Part shown: positions 49,618 through 58,978 of the stretch, piece by piece
Numbering within the stretch: position 1 is the first letter of the stretch
Layout: every line of letters begins with the position of its first letter
NCBI GenBank assembly: GCA_046590205.1
Contig: JBKJTT010000011.1
Location: forward strand, 8,119 to 72,118
Direction: 5' to 3'
DNA: 64,000 nt
From: DATDEW01 sp046590205
GTDB taxonomy: Bacteria > Bacteroidota > Ignavibacteria > Palsa-1295
Notes under the pieces: model-generated
Told to the model about the DNA's origin: nothing
The model's input: the letters and a program-made list of their open reading frames with translations, nothing else
The model's database searches: none
Translations under genes and position numbers: made by a program

Positions 49618-51884
49618 GAATTCTTTTTCTTGAAGACAAAGAATCCGAGCGCGCCGAGTGAAAGAACAAGTGTGCCAAGCGTTATCATTGAGCCTGTCTT
49701 AAAAGCATCGGACTCATAACGCATAACAATAGTATGTTCGCCTGCCGGCACTTCAACAGCGCGAAGCGTTGTAAATGCTTTATATATCTTTGTATCCTTA
49801 CCGTCAACCGTTGCTTTCCAAGCAGGGTAGTTCACTTCGGATAGAAAGAGCATACCGTTGGCTTTCGTTGAGACTTTTACCTCGATCTCATTCATCTCAT
49901 AACGAGTTATCTTCACTGATGACAAGCCGTCTATCTCAGAGATATTAAGTGTCGGCTTCTCTTCAAGAAGAAGTTTTGAGTGATAGTCGTATGTTGAATC
50001 GGTCTTCAATACTCGCTTTGCATCCTCGCCCGAGCGGACATCAACCGTGTAATACATCTTTGCCCTGGGAAGATATGTCTCGGTTGGGGCAAACCCTTGT
50101 CCGATGATTCTCCATTTGATATTGAGCAGATCCATTGTCATCATTGAGTTTACACACTCGGGAGCGAACTCTGCTAAGACAAGCGGATTATATCCCTCAA
50201 GAAGTTGGATACGGTCATATGCACCTTGGTTACGCTTGAGGAGCGATGCACCACCGAGCCGTATGTTCGCTCTGGACATCTCTTGTGCCTGCTCCTTCTT
50301 GAGCATATCAACTATTTGTGTTTGATTTGGCTGATCACGGTATGCGCTGCGTGGGTCATCAACAGACTTATTGACAGACATTCCGTACATGAATAATTCA
50401 ATGATCGTAACAAGTATTATCACCGATGTAAGTCCAACACCCTTCAGATACTTTTTGAAGGATAAAAATGCAATACATAATGATGCGAGTATCGGGAAGG
50501 CTGCTAACTTCGCCCCCCATGCGAACGATTCATTCGCGTTGGCTGGTATCTTAGAGTTAAAAGAATGAGGGTCAATGAAACCACCGATCGTCAAGAGCCA
50601 TACCAAAGCAAATAAAGATGAAACGATCAGAATATACTTTCTGTGTTTATCATCTATCTGATTCTGGAGTAACATCGATAGCCCAACGCCCGAAAGTGCT
50701 GAGAGTGAGAATGTACAAACCATCATCATTCGTGCAGGCAGTCTCAACTTATCAAAGAGCGGTAGTGAGAAAAATATTTTGTAAAGGAAAAAGTTGTCAC
50801 CAAGTGCAAATAAGAGTGCAAAAAGTCCCATACCTGCGAACAATGGAACATACTTCCGTTTTAAGCCAACATAAGACGCTACAGTACCAAATAGAAGCGG
50901 AAGGACGCCGATATAGATCGCTGTCTCCCAAGAAAGGAAGAAATCACCTTTCCAATAAGGAAATGGTGACGTGCCCATCGCATCTGTCAATCCATAAATA
51001 CGTGGCATAATGAATGTCGGCAGAGAGCCATAGGAGAGCGCTCCGAATGCCGAATCAGTAAAGGTCATTACACTTCGCTTTGAAAGTGCAGCAAGTTCTT
51101 GGGATGAAAAAAGCTGGATTGCAAATACACCAACTGCAATAATGAATGGTATTCCAAAGCATAGATACGTCGAGAGTGTGAGTTTTTGTTCTCCTTTTCC
51201 TCTTATTCTATACCCAAATTCATAGAGGACGAGTACCCCTAAAAAAAAGGTAAAGTAAAGAGTTGATTGCGGATGACCTGCCAGATACATTACCCCCAGA
51301 AGTAAGCCTGCTCCGATAGAATGCTTAATAGAATCAAATCCTTGGATGGTCAGTAAGGTAACAAACGGGAACAACGCCATGTGATAGACGATCATCTGAT
51401 GATTTACCTGAAAGGTAATATACCCGCTAAAAGCATAAGCGATCGCGGCAAAGAGTGCAGATAGATCATCGGTCTTGAAAATCTTCTTCACAAGGAAGAA
51501 CATACCTGCTCCGGCTATGATGTAATGCAAGATAATAAACCATTGCATTACCACAGGCGAGAGGTGCCCATCACTTACAAAGAGCGACTGTAGCATATTC
51601 ATCGGATACCAGAAGGCAACCTGAATATCGGCAAGGAACGGCATACCGCAAAAGACATACGGATTCCAGTGAGGTATTGTACCGTTTGCAAGACTCGATG
51701 CAGCGAGCGTTCGGAATGGGAATTCCTGCTCGACAAAATCCTCCCACAAGAACGAGCCGCCAAAAAGATGACCTGAGTAGAAGATGCCGACAAGGATGGC
51801 AATGATGCCAATTGCGACAAGTCCCGATAATTTCGGGAGAGAAACAGGTTGTTGGGCGCGGTGTTCCTTTTGGGTTTTAGCCAT
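49614..51884 (-). CDS. YfhO-family membrane protein (GT-C-like)
   Basis: 756 residues, about twelve to thirteen membrane helices. The early segment GSFLWEDFVEQEFPFRTLAA and HWNPYVFCGMPFLADIQVAF is the hallmark of the YfhO family, and a C-terminal extracytoplasmic domain has NYPAWKATVDGKDTKIYKAF and AVEVPAGEHTIVMRYESDA. The family is a relative of GT-C glycosyltransferases that use lipid-linked sugars. It is co-transcribed with GT9. Substrate unknown. Confidence 0.88.
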   Translation of the reverse strand: MAKTQKEHRAQQPVSLPKLSGLVAIGIIAILVGIFYSGHLFGGSFLWEDFVEQEFPFRTLAASSLANGTIPHWNPYVFCGMPFLADIQVAFWYPMNMLQSLFVSDGHLSPVVMQWFIILHYIIAGAGMFFLVKKIFKTDDLSALFAAIAYAFSGYITFQVNHQMIVYHMALFPFVTLLTIQGFDSIKHSIGAGLLLGVMYLAGHPQSTLYFTFFLGVLVLYEFGYRIRGKGEQKLTLSTYLCFGIPFIIAVGVFAIQLFSSQELAALSKRSVMTFTDSAFGALSYGSLPTFIMPRIYGLTDAMGTSPFPYWKGDFFLSWETAIYIGVLPLLFGTVASYVGLKRKYVPLFAGMGLFALLFALGDNFFLYKIFFSLPLFDKLRLPARMMMVCTFSLSALSGVGLSMLLQNQIDDKHRKYILIVSSLFALVWLLTIGGFIDPHSFNSKIPANANESFAWGAKLAAFPILASLCIAFLSFKKYLKGVGLTSVIILVTIIELFMYGMSVNKSVDDPRSAYRDQPNQTQIVDMLKKEQAQEMSRANIRLGGASLLKRNQGAYDRIQLLEGYNPLVLAEFAPECVNSMMTMDLLNIKWRIIGQGFAPTETYLPRAKMYYTVDVRSGEDAKRVLKTDSTYDYHSKLLLEEKPTLNISEIDGLSSVKITRYEMNEIEVKVSTKANGMLFLSEVNYPAWKATVDGKDTKIYKAFTTLRAVEVPAGEHTIVMRYESDAFKTGSMITLGTLVLSLGALGFFVFKKKNS

Positions 51885-51944
51885 AGCGTATATAATTTAT
51901 ACAAAATTACGAACCGGAGGGCTACCACACCGGAAGTATGACTA

Positions 51945-52676
51945 CTATTTTGAGTGGAGTTTACGTATCCGAAGTATCTGCAAGAACATCTTCGAAGAAT
52001 CGGATAATGCACCAACGGTCGTACGCTCATCGTTATACCACTCAACTGCTACCTCTTTGACTTTGTAGCCAAATTTCTTGGCAAGATAGAGTATCTCCAC
52101 ATCAAAAGAGAATCCCATGATCTTCTGCGCTCCGAAGAGCTTCTGCGTTGCCTCATGAGTAAATCCTTTGAAACCACATTGAGTATCTTTGATCCCACGA
52201 AATACAAAAAGCTGCACGAGAACATTGAAGAACCGCCCCATGACCTCTCTGTACCAAGGTTGATGTACCTTTACAAGTTTTCTGCCTTCGAGAGCACGAC
52301 TGCCAACGACGACATCATACCCCTCCTTCTGGATACCAACAATGATCTTCTCTATCTCATGGATAGGAGTCGAAAGATCGGCATCGGTAAAAATAACGAT
52401 CGAACCCGTTGCACTAAGCATCCCCGCTCGTACAGCTGCCCCTTTGCCATCATTGGATCCAAGTTCTATTAGGCGTGGAAAAACGCGGGGTGCCGTAGAA
52501 GAAAGTGTTGCGAATGTGTTTGTAACAACATCACATGTAGTATCGGGTGAGCCGTCGTCAACAACGATTACTTCAGCATCATAGTCCTTCGCTGAAAAAA
52601 AAGCAATTATCTTTTCGAGCGACGGACCGATGCGTGTCGCTTCATTATATGCGGGGATGATGATTGATATATACAC
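51945..52676 (-). CDS. Polyprenyl-phosphate glycosyltransferase, ALG5-like (GT2)
   Basis: 243 residues from GTG 52676 (VYISIIIPAYNEATRIGPSL). GT2 signatures: VDDGSPDTT, FTDADLSTPIHEIEK and GSRALEGRK. The segment GIKDTQCGFKGFTHEATQKL is typical of dolichyl/polyprenyl-phosphate glucosyltransferases (ALG5). It probably makes the lipid-linked sugar donor for GT-C enzymes such as YfhO and DUF2723. The GTG start is chosen because further upstream the frame runs through a terminator T run. Confidence 0.88.
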   Translation of the reverse strand: MYISIIIPAYNEATRIGPSLEKIIAFFSAKDYDAEVIVVDDGSPDTTCDVVTNTFATLSSTAPRVFPRLIELGSNDGKGAAVRAGMLSATGSIVIFTDADLSTPIHEIEKIIVGIQKEGYDVVVGSRALEGRKLVKVHQPWYREVMGRFFNVLVQLFVFRGIKDTQCGFKGFTHEATQKLFGAQKIMGFSFDVEILYLAKKFGYKVKEVAVEWYNDERTTVGALSDSSKMFLQILRIRKLHSK

Positions 52677-52706
52677 GAAAAAAAAAGAGGCGCTTTGCAA
52701 CGCCTC
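52677..52706 (-). terminator. Rho-independent terminator of the DUF2723 gene
   Basis: GAGGCG / CGCCTC, 6 bp, 8-nt loop, followed on the minus strand by a run of ten T, which ends one base before the GTG start of the next gene. Confidence 0.88.
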
Positions 52707-52712
52707 ATACGT

Positions 52713-55682
52713 TTATTGTGCGTTCGGTGGTGTTGGCATCGTATCTACTTGTTGGATACCAAGAGCATCCATCAATTCGTAGCGTTTCATGACAAGTGCT
52801 TGAAAATCTTCTTGGTAACCGGGTGTTGCGCCCATAGCATTGCCGTACTTCGCGAAGAGTTCTTCATACTTTGCGTATGCACCTTTTTTATCACCCTTTT
52901 TCTCTAAGATCATAGCTTGCGCTTGCATTAAACGAAGCTCGAACTGCGCAGACTCACCCTTATTGGGAAGGTTTGGAAGTACTTTCGATAATATAGCTGC
53001 AGCGGTCTCGGGTTCACCAAGCAATATATATGTTTCTGAACCAAAAAGATACTGTCCCAAGCTGCCTTCATCGTAGATATTTTTTTCCATGAGCAATACT
53101 ATCTCTTCTTCATAATCCTTAAGAGCAGAACGTGCAAATGAGCGCGCCGAGACAGTGTCACCAACCTTACGCAACTGCTGCGAAAGAAGCGTGGCGATCA
53201 TACCATTGTAGCGCACCCTCTCCGGCGGAATTCGCTGCTTGAGTACGTCAAGTACTTTCTTTGCCTTGTCATACTCTTCGTTTGCCAAATACTGTGCGGC
53301 AAGATTTGCATAACTATTCTGATAACTAAAGAAGGACGGCTCGTTGGTTCTGTCCTCATTGCTCCAGTTTGCACTCGGGTCCATGAACGTGTTCAATAAC
53401 AACCCACGCTTTGGAGTTTTTGACGGCTCTGTAACGAAGTTCATGAACATCGAAGCAACCACAGGCTCATTGATCGTCTCTTCAAGACGTGAGCCGCGTC
53501 TGCCAAACATGATCGGTGCAACACGCTTTGCTAATCCTTCAGAAACTACATAATCACGAAGACCTGTATAATAATTTTCCGGCACTACTCCTGCGAAGTA
53601 TATCGGACGATTATTGATGTTTCCTTCAATGACTGACTTTACAAGTTGATCGGCAACAGTAAAGTAGTATTTTCCTTGCCCAAGATTGTATTGCCCTGTA
53701 TAGACCCAGCGCATTTGTGTGGCTTGAGACTGGGGATTATTAGAAAACGTCTGCATTGTTTGAGCAGATATATCTACAGAGACATTTGCCGGCTCACCTT
53801 GATACCCATGCACACCTTCTTGCGAGTCATCCGGTGCATTGAGCTGCTCAAGCGAAAATCCGGGTAATGTCAACTTTTTACCGACTCCCCAGACATCAGA
53901 AAGTAGCTGCTTGATATACCAGCTCATATTTCCGAGCGAGAGATTGACGATGCGTATATCTCGCCTCACCCCATAGACATCCTGCATACACCACAACGGG
54001 AATGTATCATTATCACCGGCGGTGAAAAGAATAGCATTCTCTTCACAGCTCTGGAGTACATTATAAGCATACTCGAACGGTATATAATTATTCGATCGGT
54101 CGTACTCCGCCCACTTCGAGCTTTCCTTAAATGACTTTCCGCTTGCAAGCCCTGCAAGCCCTATACATTGATTTATCGGTGCAAGTAACATAGCACCTGC
54201 AAAGAGCCCAAAGGCAAGCCCTGTATTCAGATTGCCATCTGACGTATCTTCATCGGCCGTGTCTGTTTCGCCTTCAGCATTTTTCTTTTTCTTGCGTGCA
54301 AGAAGTTCTATCAGCCCTGTTGCGCCGATACCTACCCACATAGCATAGACATAGAATGCTCCCACATAGAAGTAATCACGTTCACGTGGCTGCGGCTCTT
54401 GTTGGTTTTGGTACCATGCTGTAAGCCAGCCGAGCATCAGAAACATCACAAACATCGAGAGTGCTCGCTTGGGGTCGCGTCGGAAATGCCAATACATTCC
54501 GAAGAGCCCGATCAAGAACGGGATACCCCATGTCTTTGACCAATCAACTCCCGTGTCCTGCTTTTGGCTCACCCGCCCGACGAAATTCCAGAGCAAGTAC
54601 CTGTTATACATGTGATTAGTTTGGTACTTGATGAAGAAGTCCATGTCACTTGAGTAGTTCTTAAACATTCCCTTCTGCTCGTCGCCCGGCTCAAGCGCCT
54701 GACGGCGCGGGAATTGCCCACGATCACCATACTGCTCGCGATTAATAAATTTCGTAACGCTCTTGAAGTTATCGGCATGCCACTGGTTCATCGGCGGCTC
54801 CTGTGCAGCGCGAACCATGATGAGCGTATATGTCGTGAAGCCAAGAAACATTAACATCGCAGACCATAAGCTCAAGTTCAAGAGTGCCTTCTTCTCACGC
54901 TGTGAGTAGATAATACCGGCAATACATCCTACAATAAGACCAATGGATATGATTGGCGTCGTTGCCATCCACTCAACAAGCTTCGAGAGAACTACCTTAT
55001 ACGCTATAAAGAATGCAATGATCGAGGCAGCCATCATCCCCGCGAAGGAAGAATATGTAAACTCCTTACGGCGACGATAATACACAAGCATAAAGACCGG
55101 AAATATCGTCAAGAGCGCAAGCTGATGAACCGTCATTGAGAGACCAATGATGTAGGAAACCAGCAAAATGTATTTTTCACTATGCTCTTCATCGGCATGG
55201 TCATACCAAACAAGCATAATCCATGGGATAAGCGCGATAAAGAGCGAGCCGAACGCATACACTTCCGACTCAAGCGCGTTGAACCAGAAGCTATCGGTAA
55301 AAGTAAAGCTCATAGCTGCAACAAATGCGCCGCCGAATACTGCTACTACACCAGCCATATTCTTTGGCTCGCCGCGCCACATCTTGATAAGACGGACGAC
55401 CGTAAGATAAAGTATCATCACCGTCAAAGCCGAACAGACGACCGATACAAGGTTATATCTGGCGACAAGGTCTGCTGATGTCGGGAGCATCATTGCTACA
55501 CGCCCAATAAGCGACCAGAGCGGCGACCCCGGTGGATGACCTACCTGCAACCCCCAAGCAGCAGCTGCGAACTCGCCACAATCCCAAAACGGGATAGTGG
55601 GCTGCATTGTAGCCAAATAGACGAGAAACGAGATGAGGAAGCTCGCTCCGGCAAAGAGATAATGTAACTTCTTATTATCCAT
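52713..55682 (-). CDS. DUF2723 (TMEM260-like) membrane protein with TPR tail, copy 1
   Basis: 989 residues. About twelve membrane helices come first. The hallmark N-terminal segment is TMQPTIPFWDCGEFAAAAWG, then GHPPGSPLWSLIGRVAMML, both of which carry the acidic residue pattern of GT-C protein O-mannosyltransferases. ESEVYAFGSLFIALIPWIML and ERDYFYVGAFYVYAMWVG follow. The soluble C-terminal half has TPR-like repeats. Eukaryotic TMEM260 is a protein O-mannosyltransferase; the bacterial function is unproven. The insert Lys-rich loop is near residue 470. Confidence 0.9.
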   Translation of the reverse strand: MDNKKLHYLFAGASFLISFLVYLATMQPTIPFWDCGEFAAAAWGLQVGHPPGSPLWSLIGRVAMMLPTSADLVARYNLVSVVCSALTVMILYLTVVRLIKMWRGEPKNMAGVVAVFGGAFVAAMSFTFTDSFWFNALESEVYAFGSLFIALIPWIMLVWYDHADEEHSEKYILLVSYIIGLSMTVHQLALLTIFPVFMLVYYRRRKEFTYSSFAGMMAASIIAFFIAYKVVLSKLVEWMATTPIISIGLIVGCIAGIIYSQREKKALLNLSLWSAMLMFLGFTTYTLIMVRAAQEPPMNQWHADNFKSVTKFINREQYGDRGQFPRRQALEPGDEQKGMFKNYSSDMDFFIKYQTNHMYNRYLLWNFVGRVSQKQDTGVDWSKTWGIPFLIGLFGMYWHFRRDPKRALSMFVMFLMLGWLTAWYQNQQEPQPRERDYFYVGAFYVYAMWVGIGATGLIELLARKKKKNAEGETDTADEDTSDGNLNTGLAFGLFAGAMLLAPINQCIGLAGLASGKSFKESSKWAEYDRSNNYIPFEYAYNVLQSCEENAILFTAGDNDTFPLWCMQDVYGVRRDIRIVNLSLGNMSWYIKQLLSDVWGVGKKLTLPGFSLEQLNAPDDSQEGVHGYQGEPANVSVDISAQTMQTFSNNPQSQATQMRWVYTGQYNLGQGKYYFTVADQLVKSVIEGNINNRPIYFAGVVPENYYTGLRDYVVSEGLAKRVAPIMFGRRGSRLEETINEPVVASMFMNFVTEPSKTPKRGLLLNTFMDPSANWSNEDRTNEPSFFSYQNSYANLAAQYLANEEYDKAKKVLDVLKQRIPPERVRYNGMIATLLSQQLRKVGDTVSARSFARSALKDYEEEIVLLMEKNIYDEGSLGQYLFGSETYILLGEPETAAAILSKVLPNLPNKGESAQFELRLMQAQAMILEKKGDKKGAYAKYEELFAKYGNAMGATPGYQEDFQALVMKRYELMDALGIQQVDTMPTPPNAQ

Positions 55683-55764
55683 CAGAAAATTGTTGGTAGT
55701 ATGTGCAAATGAAGCTGAATAAACGGTTTTACGGGAGTGAGTGATTCCGTAATAATCTGTGACT

Positions 55765-57102
55765 TTACGTTTTTATGCGCTTTCTTGATAACAATACATA
55801 CCCTACCACCCCTGATACCAGCGAAGCGAGTAGTACTCCGAGCTTCGCCTCATCTATCATTGCTTTGTCACGAAAGGCGAGATTCGTGATAAAAAGCGAC
55901 ATTGTGAAACCCACACCGCCCAAAATACTAATATAAAAAAGGTCGCGCCACCCTACCTTTGACGGAAGCGATGCGAGTTTCATCTTGCTCCCTAACCATG
56001 CAAAAAGTGTTATCCCAAGCGGTTTGCCGATACATAGACCGAGAAGAATCCCAAGAGGTAGTGGCTCGGCAAGAGAGGCGAATGATCCAGAAGAAACGTG
56101 AACACCAGCATTTGCCAACGCGAAAATCGGCATAATGATAAATGCCACTTCTTTATGCAAAGCATGCTCGAAACGTGAAAGCGGTGTCTGAACATTTTCC
56201 GAAAGTTTTTCAATCTCATGCACCAATTCCAGCGCCCCCTCATTAACGTGAGATAAAGGTGCTTCAGCATTTTCCTCCTCAAAGGTCGTTAAAAGCTTCC
56301 TCGTCTTCTTTGCATATCTGATAGGGTCGATGCGAGGTTTTGCCGGTATTGCCAGTGCTACAAGTACACCCGCTATGGTTGCATGAACGCCTGACTGTAA
56401 AAAGAGTAGCCAAACAAAGATACCAACGAGTGAATAGAAGAGCAAACTGCGAACTCCGCTGATGTTTCCCATGATCAATAATCCGATGAGTGCAAATGCA
56501 ATCAAGAGTACCGACCAATTGATGGTTGCCGTATAAAAGAAAGCAATGACTAGAACTGCACCAATATCGTCAACAATGGCTAATGCCATGAGAAATATTT
56601 TTAGTGCAGGGTGAACTCGCTTGCCAAGTAACGTCACGATTCCAACAGCGAATGCAATATCGGTAGCCATTGGTATTCCCCATCCGCTTGCACTATCGTT
56701 ACCTTGATTCAATGAAAAGAAAAGTAGCGCAGGCACGACCATACCACCGAGTGCACCAAAAATAGGGAGTGACGCTTTTTTTATGGATGAAAGCTCTCCG
56801 ATTAGCAGCTCTCGCTTTATCTCGAGACCAACAATGAAAAAGAAGATTGCCATTAATCCGTCGTTTATCCAATGAGAGTATGAATAAGAAAGTGAGATGC
56901 CTCCGCCTGGTAAATGCGGGCTCAATAGTTCTATCGTACCTATCTCATGCCAGAAATGATTGTATCCGTCAGCAAAGCCACTATTAGCAGCTATGAATGC
57001 AAAAACTGTACACGCTATCAGTAAAAAACTCGACCCTGCTTGTATCCGAGTAAATCTCTCGAAAGGTGCACGAATACGGTCTATAAGATATGTTTTTTCC
57101 AT
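55765..57102 (-). CDS. nhaA: Na+/H+ antiporter NhaA
   Basis: 445 residues, about twelve helices. The paired Asp of the ion site is in LAIVDDIGAVLVIAFFY, and the N-terminal helix, FIVGLEIKRELLIGELS and GKPLGITLFAWLG segments are typical. The family exchanges two protons for one sodium ion. The central loop (about 265-310) is longer than in E. coli and charged. It is the last gene of the tetR-led operon and overlaps the GNAT gene by 1 nt. Confidence 0.95.
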   Translation of the reverse strand: MEKTYLIDRIRAPFERFTRIQAGSSFLLIACTVFAFIAANSGFADGYNHFWHEIGTIELLSPHLPGGGISLSYSYSHWINDGLMAIFFFIVGLEIKRELLIGELSSIKKASLPIFGALGGMVVPALLFFSLNQGNDSASGWGIPMATDIAFAVGIVTLLGKRVHPALKIFLMALAIVDDIGAVLVIAFFYTATINWSVLLIAFALIGLLIMGNISGVRSLLFYSLVGIFVWLLFLQSGVHATIAGVLVALAIPAKPRIDPIRYAKKTRKLLTTFEEENAEAPLSHVNEGALELVHEIEKLSENVQTPLSRFEHALHKEVAFIIMPIFALANAGVHVSSGSFASLAEPLPLGILLGLCIGKPLGITLFAWLGSKMKLASLPSKVGWRDLFYISILGGVGFTMSLFITNLAFRDKAMIDEAKLGVLLASLVSGVVGYVLLSRKRIKT

Positions 57103-57617
57103 TAAAGCTTTTTTATCATCATGAACTCACGCACAAATTCACCATTATCTTTAAGCGACATCGGCTCTATACCATACGAACGGAATCCGCGAGAGTGATA
57201 GAGACCAATTGCAGGGAGGTTATCTGCGGCAACAAAAAGAAACAGGCATTCGAGACCTTCAGTCTCGGCTGCTGCTTCTATCGCCGCATCAAGAACTCCG
57301 CCACCGATACCTTTGCCATGAGAATCAGCCGAGACATACATCCCCCATATCATTGCACGGTGATACCCTTTTATTACATCTTCAAGTTTACAGCCGCAGA
57401 TACCAATGAGTGAATCACTTTCAAACGCACCAATAATAAATGAGTCTCTGACTTCGGATACTTTTTCAAGTCTTTGTTTATGAAATTCCAGTCCTTTGGA
57501 TATGAACTCATCGGGTGTTTCCCAAAATGCACGCGAAAACTTCTGCAATCCCTCCAACCGAAGCCGATAGAATTCGTCAATATCTTGAGCCGATACTTTG
57601 CGATAGATATAGTTCAT
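57102..57617 (-). CDS. GNAT-family N-acetyltransferase
   Basis: 171 residues. The acetyl-CoA motif A is GMYVSADSHGKGIGGGVLDA, and the N-terminal strand VSAQDIDEFYRLRLEG is preserved. ECLFLFVAADNLPAIGLYHS is motif B. The acceptor is unknown. It lies between nitroreductase and nhaA in an overlapping gene string. Confidence 0.92.
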   Translation of the reverse strand: MNYIYRKVSAQDIDEFYRLRLEGLQKFSRAFWETPDEFISKGLEFHKQRLEKVSEVRDSFIIGAFESDSLIGICGCKLEDVIKGYHRAMIWGMYVSADSHGKGIGGGVLDAAIEAAAETEGLECLFLFVAADNLPAIGLYHSRGFRSYGIEPMSLKDNGEFVREFMMIKKL

Positions 57618-58282
57618 ACTATGCTCATTATCTCACCTAAATTTTTTCGGTGAATATCCGGCACCACGCAATCAACCGTCGGATACCCTACAACTAACAA
57701 CAAAAATGGTTTTTCGTTGTGTGGGCGACCGAGAATTTCATTGAGAAAATTCATCGGGCTTGGCGTATGCGTAAGAGTTGCAAGCCCCGAGTGGTGAAGT
57801 GCTGTGATAAGAATCCCTGTTGCAATTCCGACCGATTCGGTTGTATAGTACTGCTTTATCTGTACCCCATCGAGTGATACAGCATACCTCTCGGCAAATA
57901 TCGCAATGAGGTACGGAGCCGTTTCGAGGAATGGCTTATCCGCATCAGTACCAAGCGGAGCAAGTGCTTCAAGCCATTCTTTCGGAGCACGATGTTGGTA
58001 AAATTCCCTTTCCTCTTCCTCTGCGGCAACCCGAATCTTCGTTTTTATTAAGGCATCACGAACAACAACGAAATGCCACGGCTGCATATTTGCGCCCGAA
58101 GGCGCTGTCCCAGCAGCACGAATACACTCTTCTATTATCTCGATAGGGACAGCATCATCATTATAGAATCGCACCGTCCGGCGTCGCTCAACTTCATCAC
58201 AAAATTCATGGGCACGGCTAATCATTTCGTCTTCTTCAAGACGAACATATCCCGGAAGCGGAATAAATCTTGGTTTGGTCAC
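57614..58282 (-). CDS. Nitroreductase-family flavoprotein
   Basis: 222 residues from GTG 58282. The FMN-site segment is VERRRTVRFYNDDAVP, then AAGTAPSGANMQPWHFVVV, both hallmarks of the nitroreductase / BluB / iodotyrosine-deiodinase group. The late segment HSGLATLTHTPSPMNFLNEI and GRPHNEKPFLLLVVGYP resemble the iodotyrosine-deiodinase-like subgroup. Substrate uncertain. It starts 7 nt after the TetR gene and overlaps the GNAT gene by 4 nt. Confidence 0.92.
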   Translation of the reverse strand: MTKPRFIPLPGYVRLEEDEMISRAHEFCDEVERRRTVRFYNDDAVPIEIIEECIRAAGTAPSGANMQPWHFVVVRDALIKTKIRVAAEEEEREFYQHRAPKEWLEALAPLGTDADKPFLETAPYLIAIFAERYAVSLDGVQIKQYYTTESVGIATGILITALHHSGLATLTHTPSPMNFLNEILGRPHNEKPFLLLVVGYPTVDCVVPDIHRKNLGEIMSIV

Positions 58283-58289
58283 AATAAGA

Positions 58290-58880
58290 TTATTGTAATG
58301 ATGAATACAAATTAGTAAACGCTAATGTGAATGAGCGGACAAGCAGCTTTATATCTGTTCTCGGTGCATGGACAGAATATCCGTCAACAAGACAACTTAT
58401 CTCAAGTGCTAACTCTTGTGGTTTCACTTTTTTTGAAATCTCTCCTGACTTTATCGCTTTCTTTATGACTGTAGCAATCTCATCACGCAGAAGCGCGCCG
58501 TTCTTAGAAATAATATTATTGAGTTGCTCGTTCTCCATAGCCATTGCATTGAGTTCATGGACTGCGCGATGCTCAAACGTAGCTTGCATGAAGTACTCGG
58601 AAGTAGCAGCAACGAGCGTATCAAGAAATTCCTTGAGCGTCGAGACACTATGAGCCATCTCATGCACATATTTCAGATTCACTGACCACCGCCACTCTGA
58701 AAGCGCAATGAGTATCTCTTCTTTGCTTGTATAGTACCAATAAATAGCCCCCTTGCTCAACTTGGCTTCTTTGGCAATGGTATCTACGGAGGTTTGGTGA
58801 TAGCCGAACTTGCTCACGCAAAGCGCGGCAGCATCAAGAATTTGTTGGCGGCGTATCTCTTCTGATTCGTGTTTTGGCAT
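58290..58880 (-). CDS. TetR-family transcriptional regulator
   Basis: 196 residues. The N-terminal HTH is clear: RRQQILDAAALCVSKFGYHQ, SVDTIAKEAKLSKGAIYWYY. The ligand-binding C-terminus is helical. It is the first gene of the nitroreductase-GNAT-nhaA string and divergent, over 98 bp, from the second DUF2723 gene. It may autoregulate, but no operator palindrome was recognised. Confidence 0.93.
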   Translation of the reverse strand: MPKHESEEIRRQQILDAAALCVSKFGYHQTSVDTIAKEAKLSKGAIYWYYTSKEEILIALSEWRWSVNLKYVHEMAHSVSTLKEFLDTLVAATSEYFMQATFEHRAVHELNAMAMENEQLNNIISKNGALLRDEIATVIKKAIKSGEISKKVKPQELALEISCLVDGYSVHAPRTDIKLLVRSFTLAFTNLYSSLQ

Positions 58881-58978
58881 TGGTTTTCATAAAGAGGGCA
58901 CATTAGTGGAACCGACCCACGAGTCTGTATGATTCCATAATAGGGGAGTTCTCCCTTTTTCTGTAGTATTTTTGAAGT

